From Rubrivivax sp. (GTDB lineage: Bacteria; Pseudomonadota; Gammaproteobacteria; Burkholderiales; Burkholderiaceae_C), in assembly GCA_020852865.1 (NCBI GenBank), contig JADYZZ010000082.1, positions 60,977 through 124,976 of the forward strand: a DNA stretch of 64,000 bases. Reading direction: 5' to 3'. The position numbers and the translations under genes are program-made. Under the pieces are notes generated by a model that was not told where the DNA came from, made no database searches, and saw only the letters and a program-made list of their open reading frames with translations. Shown piece after piece: positions 9,011-20,676 of this stretch. Within the stretch, counting starts at the first letter, position 1; every line of letters begins with the position of its first letter.

Positions 9011-9451
9011 TGTCGCGCGCGCTCGGTCGCTGCGATGGCGTCGGCGTCTGGCGGCGCGGCTTTCGCAAGCCGCCGCTGCGCACGGGCGGGATCGCCTGGA
9101 CGAGACGGCATCTTCGACCTGCTCCTGCGAACCGCTCGGTTTTTCAACGGACCACGCCGCAGCTCACCTTGTCCGGCCCGGTCATCAGCACGTCGGCGCG
9201 CTTGCCCAACTCGAAGGGCGGTAGTCCGGGTATGCGGCGACGCATCACGCCGCGTGGACACACAGCGCTGCCGGCGCGCGTTCTTCCTCAACACCACCAT
9301 GCCAGCGCTGGCGATCGACATCGCAGTCGCGCTGCCGTAGCGCAGCGCGTCGGGAGCGGCCCACCCGCGAGCCGCAGCCACCCCGCCACCCGTGAATCCG
9401 CCCACAGGCCCTCCGGCAGGCAGGCCGCGGCACGCCGCGCTGCCAGGCGGG
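8868..9451. other. Gene-poor region of degenerate duplications
   Basis: No intact gene is recognised in these 584 bases. The left part holds the second and third copies of the 60-bp repeat. The right part holds a DUF1345 remnant (9181-9340). The stretch 9011-9180 and the last 110 bases show nothing recognisable. Confidence 0.6.
9181..9340 (+). pseudogene. Remnant of a second DUF1345 gene (C-terminus only)
   Basis: The last 63 bases, ending at TAG 9338-9340, match the 3' end of the intact DUF1345 gene (5766-5828) without gaps, with about 10 mismatches by eye. They encode AFFLNTTMPALAIDIAVALP against AFFFNTTLLALAINIAAGLL. Upstream, GTCATCAGCACGTCGG aligns with GTCATCGGCACCTCGG of the intact copy, but the segment between is 17 bases longer and out of frame. 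This is a decayed paralogous copy on the far side of the PEP-CTERM gene. Confidence 0.65.
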
Positions 9452-10051
9452 CTACCGCGCCAGCGCCGCGTCAATCCACAGGTCGACGGCCGCCGCCTCG
9501 GCCGGCAGCACGTCGGCACCGCCGCTGAAATGCCGCCAGGCCGGCAGATGGCGTTCGTTCACCGCCGTCAGCACCGGCACGCCGCGCGACAGCAGCTCGA
9601 GCAGTTCGGCGGCGAAGCCGCCGCCTTCGGCCTCGAGGGCGCCGAAGCGGTTGACGACGACGAGGTCGGGCGCCGCGTCGAGCGCAGCGCGCAGCACGCC
9701 GCTGGCCTGCGCGAAGCCCTGCGGATCGCCGCGGCAGGCGCCCGAGCCCGGGCCCATCGGCTGCGAAACGAGAAAGCGCGTGCCCTCGTGCAGGTCGACC
9801 AGCACCATCGGGCCGGCGCAGCCCGCCGCCGGCTCGGGATAGGTCATCAGCAGCCCGCGCACGCGGCGGCCGAGCGCGCGCTGGCGTGCCGCCGCCTGCG
9901 CGAGCAGGGCGTCGGCATCGCTGCCGGCGCGCTGCAGGATCGCGGCGGCGATGACCTGCAGCTCCTGTTCGGGCGGCTGCGGCGCGTTCATCGGCAGGCC
10001 CTCGCGTTCGCATTCAAGGCCTGTGACGACATCAGTCACGCTCCGATTCAT
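9452..10051 (-). CDS. DUF2478 protein, molybdenum-locus associated
   Basis: This protein of 199 residues resembles the DUF2478 family, whose members often sit beside molybdenum cofactor or molybdate genes and look like small nucleotide-binding proteins. Visible segments are RRVRGLLMTYPEP, MVLVDLHEGTRFLVSQPMG, DLVVVNRFGALEAEGGG and GVPVLTAVNERHLPAWRHF. There is a Cys in AAGCAGP. The ATG at 10051 overlaps the xdhC stop (ATGA), which favours it over the internal Met at 9991. It is the last gene of the hydroxylase operon. A role in handling the cofactor is inferred from context only. Confidence 0.7.
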   Translation of the reverse strand: MNRSVTDVVTGLECEREGLPMNAPQPPEQELQVIAAAILQRAGSDADALLAQAAARQRALGRRVRGLLMTYPEPAAGCAGPMVLVDLHEGTRFLVSQPMGPGSGACRGDPQGFAQASGVLRAALDAAPDLVVVNRFGALEAEGGGFAAELLELLSRGVPVLTAVNERHLPAWRHFSGGADVLPAEAAAVDLWIDAALAR

Positions 10052-11097
10052 GCCTTCATGGACTGCGGGCCGCGCGACGTGCCGCAGACGGGGCCTTCGG
10101 CCAGGGCCGGCGCTTCGCCCGCGGCCGGATAGGCTGAACCGGGCTTTTTCTGCGCCAGCGCGACGCCGTGGCGCACGGCGATGATCTCGGCCAGGATGGC
10201 CACGGCGATCTCGGCCGGCGTCTTGGCGCCGAGGTCCAGGCCGATCGGCCCGTGCAGCCGCGCGATCTGCTCGGCCGTGAGCTCGAACTGCGCAAGCCGC
10301 TCGCGCCGCCGCGCGGTGTTGACGCGCGAGCCGAGCGCGCCGATGTAGAAGGCGGGCGACTTGAGCGCTTCGAGCAGCGTCATGTCGTCGAGCTTGGGGT
10401 CGTGCGTCAGCGCGACGACGGCGCTGTGCGCGTCGAGCCGGAGCTCGAGCACCAGATCGTCGGGCATGGCCTTGCTGAAACGGCTGCCGGCCACGTTCCA
10501 GCTGAGGTGGTATTCCTCGCGCGGATCGCAGCAGATGACCTCGAAGTCGCACAAGAGCGCGATCTCGGCCACCGCGCGCGAAAGCTGCCCGGCGCCGACG
10601 ATCATCAGCCGCCAGCGCGGCCCGTAGGTGGCGCGCATCACCTGGCCGTCGAAGGCGAAGGCGTCGTCGCGCGAGGCCGGCTCGAGCGTCACCGCGCCGC
10701 TGGCGAGCACGAGCCGGCGCGCCACCAGCTCGTGGCGCGCGGTGCGCGCGAGCACCTCGTCGATCCAGCCCGTGTCGGCCAGCGGCTCCTGCACCAGGCG
10801 CAGCGTGCCGCCGCAAGGCAGGCCGAAGCGGGCCGCCTCGTCCTTGGTGACGCCGTAGCTCACGAGTGAGGGCCGCGCCACGCGCTCGCCCTTGCGCACG
10901 CGGTCGATCAGATCGTCCTCGACGCAGCCGCCCGACACCGAGCCGACGACCTGGCCGTCGTCGCGCATCGCCAGCAGCGCGCCGGGCGGGCGCGGCGCGC
11001 TGCCCCAGGTCTCGAGCACCGTCACCAGCCACACCCGGCGCCCATCGGCATGCCATTGCCGCGCCTGGCGCAGCACCTCGAGATCCAGACTGTCCAT
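10048..11097 (-). CDS. xdhC: XdhC/CoxI family cofactor maturation protein
   Basis: XdhC-family proteins bind molybdenum cofactor, help sulfurate it and insert it into molybdenum hydroxylases. The product is 349 residues from the Met at 11097, which has AAGGAGG eight bases upstream. The N-terminal domain carries VTVLETWGSAPRPPGALLA and GSVSGGCVEDDL, the family signature with its cysteine. The C-terminal half is Rossmann-like: LMIVGAGQLSRAVAEIALL, then ALTHDPKLDDMTLLEALKS, then YIGALGSRVNTARRRERL. It lies directly downstream of coxG and fits maturation of the CoxL-type subunit. Confidence 0.9.
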   Translation of the reverse strand: MDSLDLEVLRQARQWHADGRRVWLVTVLETWGSAPRPPGALLAMRDDGQVVGSVSGGCVEDDLIDRVRKGERVARPSLVSYGVTKDEAARFGLPCGGTLRLVQEPLADTGWIDEVLARTARHELVARRLVLASGAVTLEPASRDDAFAFDGQVMRATYGPRWRLMIVGAGQLSRAVAEIALLCDFEVICCDPREEYHLSWNVAGSRFSKAMPDDLVLELRLDAHSAVVALTHDPKLDDMTLLEALKSPAFYIGALGSRVNTARRRERLAQFELTAEQIARLHGPIGLDLGAKTPAEIAVAILAEIIAVRHGVALAQKKPGSAYPAAGEAPALAEGPVCGTSRGPQSMKA

Positions 11098-11128
11098 GTC
11101 CCGACCTCCTTGCAATTCGGGGACGCGC

Positions 11129-11689
11129 TCAGCGCATCAGCAGGTACAGCAGCAGCAGCACGACTGCGCCGCCCGCCAGCCAGAGCCAGGCCGGCAGCGC
11201 GCGCGCGGCCGGCAGCGCGGGCGGCGGCGCGGCTTCGCCGGCGCCCTCGCTGCGCAGCCGCGCCTCGAAGGCGTCGAAGAAGTCGCCCGCCACCTTGGCC
11301 GCCGCGGCGTCCACTAGGCGCGAGCCCACCTGTGCGATCTTGCCGCCCACCTGCGCCTGCACGCGGTAGCTGAGCTTGGTCTGCGCCGCGCCCTCGGCCG
11401 CCAGCGCCACCTGGGCCGAGCCCTTGCCGAAGCCGGCGACGCCGCCCTGGCCGTCGAAGGCGATCGTATAGCTCGCGGGCGGCACGATGTCGCTCAGGCG
11501 GACATTGCCCTTGAAGCGCGCGTTGACCGGCCCCACGCGCACCGCCAGCAGCGCGGCGTAGGCGTTGTCGCCGGCCGGCTCGAACTGCTCGCAACCGGCG
11601 ATGCAGGCCTTCAGCACCGCGGGGTCGTTCAGCGCGGCCCAGGTGCGCTGCACCGAGGCGGGAATGATGCGTTCGCCGTTCAGTTCCAT
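11129..11689 (-). CDS. coxG: CoxG-like SRPBCC protein with C-terminal membrane anchor
   Basis: This 186-residue member of the CoxG/SRPBCC family starts MELNGERIIPASVQRTWAAL. The conserved CIAGCEQFEP and GPVNARFKGNVRL segments follow, as does the GGKIAQVGSRLVDAAA helix. A single hydrophobic helix at residues 165-185 (WLWLAGGAVVLLLLYLLMR) would anchor it to the inner membrane. In Oligotropha CoxG is thought to recruit CO dehydrogenase to the membrane. The gene overlaps the upstream VWA gene by 10 bp, so it belongs to the same operon. Confidence 0.88.
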   Translation of the reverse strand: MELNGERIIPASVQRTWAALNDPAVLKACIAGCEQFEPAGDNAYAALLAVRVGPVNARFKGNVRLSDIVPPASYTIAFDGQGGVAGFGKGSAQVALAAEGAAQTKLSYRVQAQVGGKIAQVGSRLVDAAAAKVAGDFFDAFEARLRSEGAGEAAPPPALPAARALPAWLWLAGGAVVLLLLYLLMR

Positions 11690-12861
11690 GTGGAGGCTCC
11701 GGGGCGCCGGGGCGGCGCCGCGAGCGCGCGCCCCAGATCGGCCAAGCTTGCCAGATTGTGGACGGGCAGGAAACGGTCGACCTGCGGCAGCAGCGCGCGG
11801 ATGCCGGCCGCCCGCGGCTCGAATCCGGCGAAGCGCAGCAGCGGGTTGAGCCAGACGATCTCGTGCGCCAGCCGCCGCAGTTGCGCCGCGGCGCGCGCGA
11901 GGTCGCCCTGCTCGTCGCGCTCGAGCCCGTCGGTGACGAGCAGCAGCGCCGCGTTGCCGGGGAGCACGCGGCGGGCCCAGCGGCGGTTGAACTCGTCGAG
12001 CGAGGCGGCGATGCGCGTGCCGCCGTGCCAGTCTGGCACCTGCGCGGCGGCGGCGGCGAGCGCCGCGTCGGGGTCGTGCAGGCGCAGCGCGCGTGTCACG
12101 TTGGTCAGCCGCGTGCCGAAGGTGAACACCTGCAGCCGCAGACGGCGCTGGATCAGCCCGTGCACGTAATGCAGGAAGATGCGCGCGTAGCGCTCCATCG
12201 AGCCCGAGATGTCGAGCAGCACGACGGCGGCGGGCAGCTCGGTGCGCGCGCGCGCGTGCACGAGCTGCAGCGTGTGCGGCGTGCGCGCCATGCGGCGCAG
12301 CGTGGCGCGCAGGTCGGGGCTGCCGCGCACGGCCGGCTCGCGGCGGCGCCGCAGCACCGGCGCGAAGGGCGGCGGCAGGCGCTCGACCAGCGCCTTGACG
12401 GCCTCGAACTCGGCGCTGCTCATCGATTCGAAGTCGGCGTGCTGCAGCCGCTCGCGCTCGCTGAACGTGAGGGTGGCCTCGAACTGGGTGCGCTCCTCGC
12501 CTGGGGGCGCGCGGCGGGTGTCGGCCGAAGGCGGCTTGCTCGCCGCCAGCGCGTCTTGCACGCGCTGCGGCCGCTTGGGCGGCTCCTTGACGCCGCGCCG
12601 CTCGATCCTGGGCAGCAGCAGGTACATCATGCGTTCGAGCAGCTTGGGGTCGCGCCAGAAGGCTTCGAAGGCGACGTCGAAAACCGCCTGCTGCTCGTGG
12701 CGGTCGAGCATCACGGCGGCGAGCGCCGCGTGCACGTCGTCGCGCCGCGTCACGCCCACCGCCTCGAGCGCGGCGATGCCCGCGAGCACGCGGTCCGGCC
12801 CGACCGGGATGCCGGCGCGCCTGAGCACGCGGCCGAACTGCACAAGGTTGTCGACCAGCAT
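11680..12861 (-). CDS. coxE: CoxE-like VWA domain protein
   Basis: This protein of 393 residues has a C-terminal von Willebrand factor A domain. The metal-ion-dependent adhesion site is visible as LLDISGSMERYARIFLHY, with a second element in HGGTRIAASLDEFNRRW and LLLVTDGLERDE. The N-terminal half (FGRVLRRAGIPVGPDRVL and FWRDPKLLERMMYLLLPR) is typical of CoxE. CoxE works with the MoxR ATPase CoxD to build the Cu/Mo centre in CO dehydrogenase; here it presumably matures the neighbouring hydroxylase. The start at 12861 (MLVDNLVQFG) matches family N-termini. Confidence 0.9.
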   Translation of the reverse strand: MLVDNLVQFGRVLRRAGIPVGPDRVLAGIAALEAVGVTRRDDVHAALAAVMLDRHEQQAVFDVAFEAFWRDPKLLERMMYLLLPRIERRGVKEPPKRPQRVQDALAASKPPSADTRRAPPGEERTQFEATLTFSERERLQHADFESMSSAEFEAVKALVERLPPPFAPVLRRRREPAVRGSPDLRATLRRMARTPHTLQLVHARARTELPAAVVLLDISGSMERYARIFLHYVHGLIQRRLRLQVFTFGTRLTNVTRALRLHDPDAALAAAAAQVPDWHGGTRIAASLDEFNRRWARRVLPGNAALLLVTDGLERDEQGDLARAAAQLRRLAHEIVWLNPLLRFAGFEPRAAGIRALLPQVDRFLPVHNLASLADLGRALAAPPRRPGASTWN

Positions 12862-12926
12862 GGAGCCTGCAAGCCGGTGGTGGGGTGCGCCGGGCGCGCC
12901 TGCGGCCTCGCGGCGCGCGCGGCCGG

Positions 12927-13875
<949 letters not shown>

Positions 13876-13883
<8 letters not shown>

Positions 13884-14667
13884 TGGCCGCGGCAACAGCG
13901 CGCGCGGCCATCACCGAGACCATCGCCGCGCGGTACTCGGCCGAACCGTGCAGGTCGGCGTTCATCCCCTCGGCCGCAAGCTTCACGCCCTGCGCGGCCG
14001 CCGGCGTGAAGCTGCGGGCGAGTGCGGCCTCGAGCGCCGGCTCGCGGTAGGCGCTGGCCTTGGCCCCCGTGACCGCGACGCGCACGCCCGCGCTGCCCTG
14101 CGCGACGAACACGCCCACCAGCGCGAAGCGCGAAGCCGGCTGCTTGAACTTCACGTAGGCGGCCTTGGCGGCGCGCGAGAACTGCACCGCGGTGACGAGC
14201 TCGCCCGGCTCGAGCGCCGTCTCGTACAGGCCCTTGAAGAAGGCGTCGGCGGCGATCGTGCGCTTGCTGGTGCGCACCGTGGCGCCCAGGCCGAGCAAGG
14301 CGGCCGGGTAGTCGGCGGCCGGGTCGGCATTGGCGACCGAGCCGCCGATCGTGCCCAGCGCGCGCACCTGCGCGTCGCCGATGCCGCCGGCCAGCGCGGC
14401 CAGCGCCGGGATCGCCTGGCGCACCGCGGCCGAGGCAGCAACCTCGGCGTGCGTCGTCATCGCGCCGATCGTCACGCCGGCGGCATCGACCGTGATGCCG
14501 CGCAGCGCGGCGATGCCGCCCAGGTCGACGAGGTTCTCGGCCGAGGCCAGGCGCAGCTTCATCGACTGCACCAGGCTCTGGCCGCCGGCCAGATAGCGCG
14601 ACTCGCCGGTGCAGGCCTGCACGGCCGCGGCGACGTCGGCGGGACGGAGATAGTTGAAGGGGTACAT
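13876..14667 (-). CDS. coxM: Molybdenum hydroxylase medium (FAD) subunit
   Basis: This FAD-binding medium subunit of the xanthine oxidase/CODH family has 263 residues. FAD contacts are visible in YLAGGQSLVQSMKLRLA and in IGDAQVRALGTIGGSVANAD (the TIGG loop). The CO-dehydrogenase flavoprotein C-terminal domain follows (KQPASRFALVGVFVA). It passes electrons from the iron-sulfur subunit to FAD. It lies 29 bp after coxL. Confidence 0.94.
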
Positions 14668-14696
14668 GGTCCGCTCCTCGATCGTTCGGGCCGTGC

Positions 14697-17072
<2,376 letters not shown>

Positions 17073-17082
17073 GACACCCTCC

Positions 17083-17553
17083 TCAGGCCGCGGCGCCGCT
17101 CTGGCAATGCTGCACGGCACGCACGATGTTGTGGTAGCCGGTGCAGCGGCACATGTTGCCGTCCAGGCCGGCGCGGATCTCGGCCTCGCTCGCATTCGGG
17201 TTGGCCTCGAGCAGCTTGGTCGCCGTCATCACCATGCCCGGCGTGCAGAACCCGCACTGCAGGCCGTGGCATGCGTTGAACGCGGCCTGCATCGGATGCA
17301 GTTCGCCCTCGGGCGCCAGGCCTTCGATCGTCGTCACGCTGCAGCCCTGCGCCTGCACCGCCAGCAGCGAGCAGGACTTGACCGGGCGCCCGTCGAGATG
17401 CACGGTGCAGGCGCCGCACTGCGCGGTGTCGCAGCCCTGGTGCGTGCCGGTCAGGCGCAAGTGCTCGCGCAGGAACTGCACGAGCAGCGTGCGCGCGTCG
17501 ACGGCGGCCGTCACGGCCTTGCCGTTGACGGTGAGCGAAAGGGGGATGGTCAT
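17083..17553 (-). CDS. coxS: Molybdenum hydroxylase small [2Fe-2S] subunit
   Basis: This subunit has 156 residues and two [2Fe-2S] clusters. The plant-ferredoxin-type cluster is in [18 protein letters not shown] with a fourth Cys in [10 protein letters not shown]. The second, helical cluster is in [13 protein letters not shown] and [12 protein letters not shown]. It carries electrons from the molybdenum centre to the flavin. It is the first gene of the operon and its stop lies 10 bp before coxL. The order S-L-M differs from the coxMSL order of Oligotropha and is usual for form II clusters. Confidence 0.95.
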   Translation of the reverse strand: MTIPLSLTVNGKAVTAAVDARTLLVQFLREHLRLTGTHQGCDTAQCGACTVHLDGRPVKSCSLLAVQAQGCSVTTIEGLAPEGELHPMQAAFNACHGLQCGFCTPGMVMTATKLLEANPNASEAEIRAGLDGNMCRCTGYHNIVRAVQHCQSGAAA

Positions 17554-17872
17554 CGCGGTCTCCTCGGAATGAGCCGGCCCGCGGCGCGCACCGTCCGGGC
17601 GCGGGGCCGGTGATTGAGCGGGCCATTGTGCGGCGCGCGGACCAAGCCGCGCGTCGACGAAATCCCTGAGTCATTCTGTGCCGAGAGCCGTGCAGCGTCA
17701 TCCCCGGCGTGTCGGTCCGGCCGGCGCGTCGGGCCGCGGGCGCGCCGCCGGCGCGCATTCCCATGCCCCGGCCGCGGTCGCGGCCGGGTTTACAGTTGCC
17801 GGCCTCGGAGCCGCCGCGCACGCGTCGTGCGCGCGCATGGCCGCGATCCGGGTCAACCCAGGAGGAATGCCG
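17554..17872. other. Divergent intergenic region between coxS and an ABC importer
   Basis: These 319 bases separate two divergent operons, so both promoters should lie here. A 22-bp near-perfect palindrome is at 17767-17788. A clear GGAGG for the importer gene is at 17861-17865. No small gene or known operator was recognised. Confidence 0.5.
17767..17788. promoter_or_regulatory. 22-bp palindrome upstream of ABC importer
   Basis: CCCGGCCGCG, the spacer GT, then CGCGGCCGGG form a perfect 10-bp inverted repeat. It lies about 85 bp upstream of the binding-protein gene. It may be an operator or a transcript hairpin; in such G+C-rich DNA chance is also possible. Confidence 0.35.
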
Positions 17873-18904
17873 ATGTCGCCGATCCGTCATCGCCTGCACG
17901 CCGCATGGCGTGCGGCCGCCGCCTTCGCCCTTGCCGCCGCCGCCTGCGCGCTGCCGGCGCGCGCCGCCGAGGTCAACGCCTACTCGATCTGGCCGGAGAA
18001 CTGGGCGCGGCCGATGTTCGAGGAGTTCACCAAGGCCACCGGCATCAAGGTGAACTTCGTGCGCTTCTCGTCGGGCGAGGCGCTGGCGCGCGTGATCGCC
18101 GAGAAGAACAACCCGCGCGTCGACGTGCTCTTCGGCGGCCCGGTCGAGACCTTCGCCGCGGGCATCGCCGAGGGCGTGTTCGAGCCCTACAAGCCGCCGA
18201 TCTTCGCCAAGCTGCCGGCGCGCTTTCGGCACGCCGACGGCCAGTGGACCGCGATCGCCGACGACCCGCTGGTCTTCATGAGCAACAACAAGTTCCTCGC
18301 CGAGCGCAAGCTCGCGCCGCCGCGCTCGTGGCAGGACCTGCTCGACCCGGCGTACAAGAACGCGCTGCAGATGGCCGACGCGCGCACCTCGGGCACGGCG
18401 GTGACGCGCATCTTCAGCATCCTCGAGGTGAACGGGCGCGACGAGGCCAAGGCCTTCGCCTACATGAAGCAGTTGCGCCCGAACGTGCAGCTGTTCACCA
18501 AGAGCGGCGGCGGCGGCACGCTGCCGGTGGGCATCGGCCAGGCCGGCGGCGGCATCTTCTTCATCGTCGACGCCCTCGACACCAAGGCCAAGGGCTACGA
18601 CGTGACGATCAGCTTCCCCAAGGAAGGCATCGGCACTTCGGCCGAGGCGATCGCGCTCATCAAGGGCGCCAAGAACCCCGACACGGCCAGGAAGCTGATC
18701 GACTGGGCCACGTCGGCGCAGATGCAGGGCCTCTTTGCCAAGCACAAGATCAACTTCGTGCCGGCCGACCCCGAGGTGAAGATCGAGCCCGGCCTGGCCG
18801 CCGTGCTCGCGGGCGCGAAGATCTTCCCGATCGACGACGCCTATGCCGGCGCCAACCGCAAGAAGATGGTCGAGCGCTGGGTCGCCGAGATCCTCAATCC
18901 CTGA
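17873..18904 (+). CDS. ABC transporter substrate-binding protein, ferric iron/polyamine type
   Basis: This periplasmic binding protein of 343 residues is of the bacterial extracellular solute-binding family 1/6 type. A signal peptide ends at about residue 31 (ALPARAAEV). The mature part has NAYSIWPENWARPMFEEFTKATGIKV in its N-lobe, DVLFGGPVETFAAGI at the ligand side and KIFPIDDAYAGANRKKMVERW at the end. The relatives bind Fe3+, polyamines, thiamine or phosphonates, so the substrate cannot be fixed from sequence. GGAGG is placed better for the ATG at 17873 than for that at 17867. It forms an operon with the next two genes. Confidence 0.87.
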   Translation: MSPIRHRLHAAWRAAAAFALAAAACALPARAAEVNAYSIWPENWARPMFEEFTKATGIKVNFVRFSSGEALARVIAEKNNPRVDVLFGGPVETFAAGIAEGVFEPYKPPIFAKLPARFRHADGQWTAIADDPLVFMSNNKFLAERKLAPPRSWQDLLDPAYKNALQMADARTSGTAVTRIFSILEVNGRDEAKAFAYMKQLRPNVQLFTKSGGGGTLPVGIGQAGGGIFFIVDALDTKAKGYDVTISFPKEGIGTSAEAIALIKGAKNPDTARKLIDWATSAQMQGLFAKHKINFVPADPEVKIEPGLAAVLAGAKIFPIDDAYAGANRKKMVERWVAEILNP

Positions 18905-18969
18905 GGCGGTGACGCGATGGATCGCGCCGGCGTGATGCGCGGCGCCGGGGGCTGGGAGTCGCCCGTCCG

Positions 18970-20676
18970 ATGAGCGCGCACAGGGCCGCGGCGCCGGGCT
19001 GGGCCGCGCGGCTGCGCGCCGAGCCGGCGCTGGCCGCGGCCGTGCTCGTGCTGTGGCTGCTGCTGGCGCTGTTCGTCGTCTATCCGCTGGTGATGCTGCT
19101 GGCGCGCGTGTTCGTCGACCAGGGCCACTTCGGCCTGGCCGGCATCAGCGCGATCCTGACCGACCGCAACCAGATCGCGGCGCTGCGCAACAGCCTCTTG
19201 CTGGGCGCCCTGGTCGGCGCCGGCGGCACGGTGCTCGGCTTTCTGTTCGCGTTCACGGCGGCGCGCTGCCGGCTCGCCCCGGGCGTCGTGCGGCTCATCG
19301 ACATCTCGGTGCTGCTGCCCCTCGTGTCGCCGCCGTTCACCACGGCGATCGGCTACGTGTTCTCGTTCGGCCCGCGCGGACTCATCACCTACGACCTGCT
19401 CGGCATCGCCGACGTCGGCGTCTACGGCATGTGGAGCACGCTCACGGCCGAGATCGTCACCTACTTCCCGATCGCGTATCTGACGCTGCGGCCGATGCTG
19501 CAGGCAATCGACTCCAACATCGAGGGCATGGCGCTGTCGCTGGGCGCCGCGCGCGCGCGCGTGTTCCGCACCGTCACGCTGCCGCTGTGCACGCCGGGGC
19601 TGGCCAACGCCTTCTTGCTGCTCTTCGCCGCTTCGCTGGCCGACTTCGCGACGCCGCTCATCCTCGCCGGCAACCAGTTCCCGGTGCTGCCGACCCAGGC
19701 CTACCTGCAGATCACCGGCTTGTTCGATCTGCGCGGCGGCGCGGCGCTGTCGCTGGTGCTGCTGGTGCCGGCGCTGGCGGTGTTCCTGCTCCAGCGCTTC
19801 TGGGTCGGGCGGCGCAGCTACGTCACCGTCGGCGGCAAGGGCGCGGGGCAGACGCCTTTCGTCAGCGTCACACCGGCGCTGCGCTGGCTGCTCGTCGCCG
19901 CGTGCGTGGCGGTGACGCTGTTCGTCGTCTACCTGTACGCGCTGCTGCTCTATGCCTCGCTGGTGCAGGCCTTCGGCGCCAACCACGCGCTCACGCTGGC
20001 GCATTACCGCGTCGTCTTCAGCGAGGGGCTGCGCGTGCTCGGCGACACGCTCACGATCGCCGCCTTGGCCACGCCGCTGGGCGGGCTGTACGGCGTGCTG
20101 CTCGGCTGGCTCGTCGTGCGCCGGCGCTTCTTCGGCCGCACGGCGATGGAGATCACCTCGATGATCGACTACGCTCTGCCGGGTACGATCGTCGGCATCG
20201 CCTACCTGATCGCCTTCAACGATCCGCCCATCGTGCTCACCGGCGGCGCGCTCATCCTCGTGGCCTGCTTCGTCATCCGCTACGGCCCCACCGGCATCCG
20301 CGCGACGATGGCGATGCTGCAGCAGATCGACCCCGGCCTCGAGGAGGCCTCGGCCAGCCTGGGCGCGGGCAGCGGCACGACGCTGCGGCGCATCACGCTG
20401 CCGCTGGTGCTGCCGGCCTTCTTCGCCGGGCTGGGCGTGATGTTCATCCGCTCGATGACGGCCATCAGCGCCACGATCTTCCTCGTCTCGATCTCGTGGA
20501 CGCTGGTCACCGTGAAGATCCTCGAGAACATGACCGAGCTGCAGCTGGGCGTGGCCGCGGCCTTCTCGGTCGTCGTCGTGCTGCTCGTCTTCATCGTCGT
20601 CGGCGCGATCGCGCGCCTGCTGCGGCGCATGCGCACGCCGGGCACGCAGCCGGTGGCCGGGCTGCTCGCCACGTGA
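18970..20676 (+). CDS. ABC transporter permease with two fused permease domains (FbpB-like)
   Basis: This inner-membrane permease of 568 residues has two binding-protein-dependent permease domains in tandem, each of about six helices, as in FbpB/AfuB ferric-iron importers. EAA-type loops occur near residues 180-200 (NIEGMALSLGAARARVFRTV) and near residue 455 (GLEEASASLGAGSGTTLRRI). The ATPase gene starts inside its stop codon (GTGA overlap). Confidence 0.9.
   Translation: MSAHRAAAPGWAARLRAEPALAAAVLVLWLLLALFVVYPLVMLLARVFVDQGHFGLAGISAILTDRNQIAALRNSLLLGALVGAGGTVLGFLFAFTAARCRLAPGVVRLIDISVLLPLVSPPFTTAIGYVFSFGPRGLITYDLLGIADVGVYGMWSTLTAEIVTYFPIAYLTLRPMLQAIDSNIEGMALSLGAARARVFRTVTLPLCTPGLANAFLLLFAASLADFATPLILAGNQFPVLPTQAYLQITGLFDLRGGAALSLVLLVPALAVFLLQRFWVGRRSYVTVGGKGAGQTPFVSVTPALRWLLVAACVAVTLFVVYLYALLLYASLVQAFGANHALTLAHYRVVFSEGLRVLGDTLTIAALATPLGGLYGVLLGWLVVRRRFFGRTAMEITSMIDYALPGTIVGIAYLIAFNDPPIVLTGGALILVACFVIRYGPTGIRATMAMLQQIDPGLEEASASLGAGSGTTLRRITLPLVLPAFFAGLGVMFIRSMTAISATIFLVSISWTLVTVKILENMTELQLGVAAAFSVVVVLLVFIVVGAIARLLRRMRTPGTQPVAGLLAT

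Noticed and set aside
4974..9083. A 1369-residue minus-strand open frame opposite DUF1345 and the PEP-CTERM gene
   Set aside because: It is an artefact of high G+C. The product is Arg/Ala/Gly-rich without domains and lies opposite well-supported genes.
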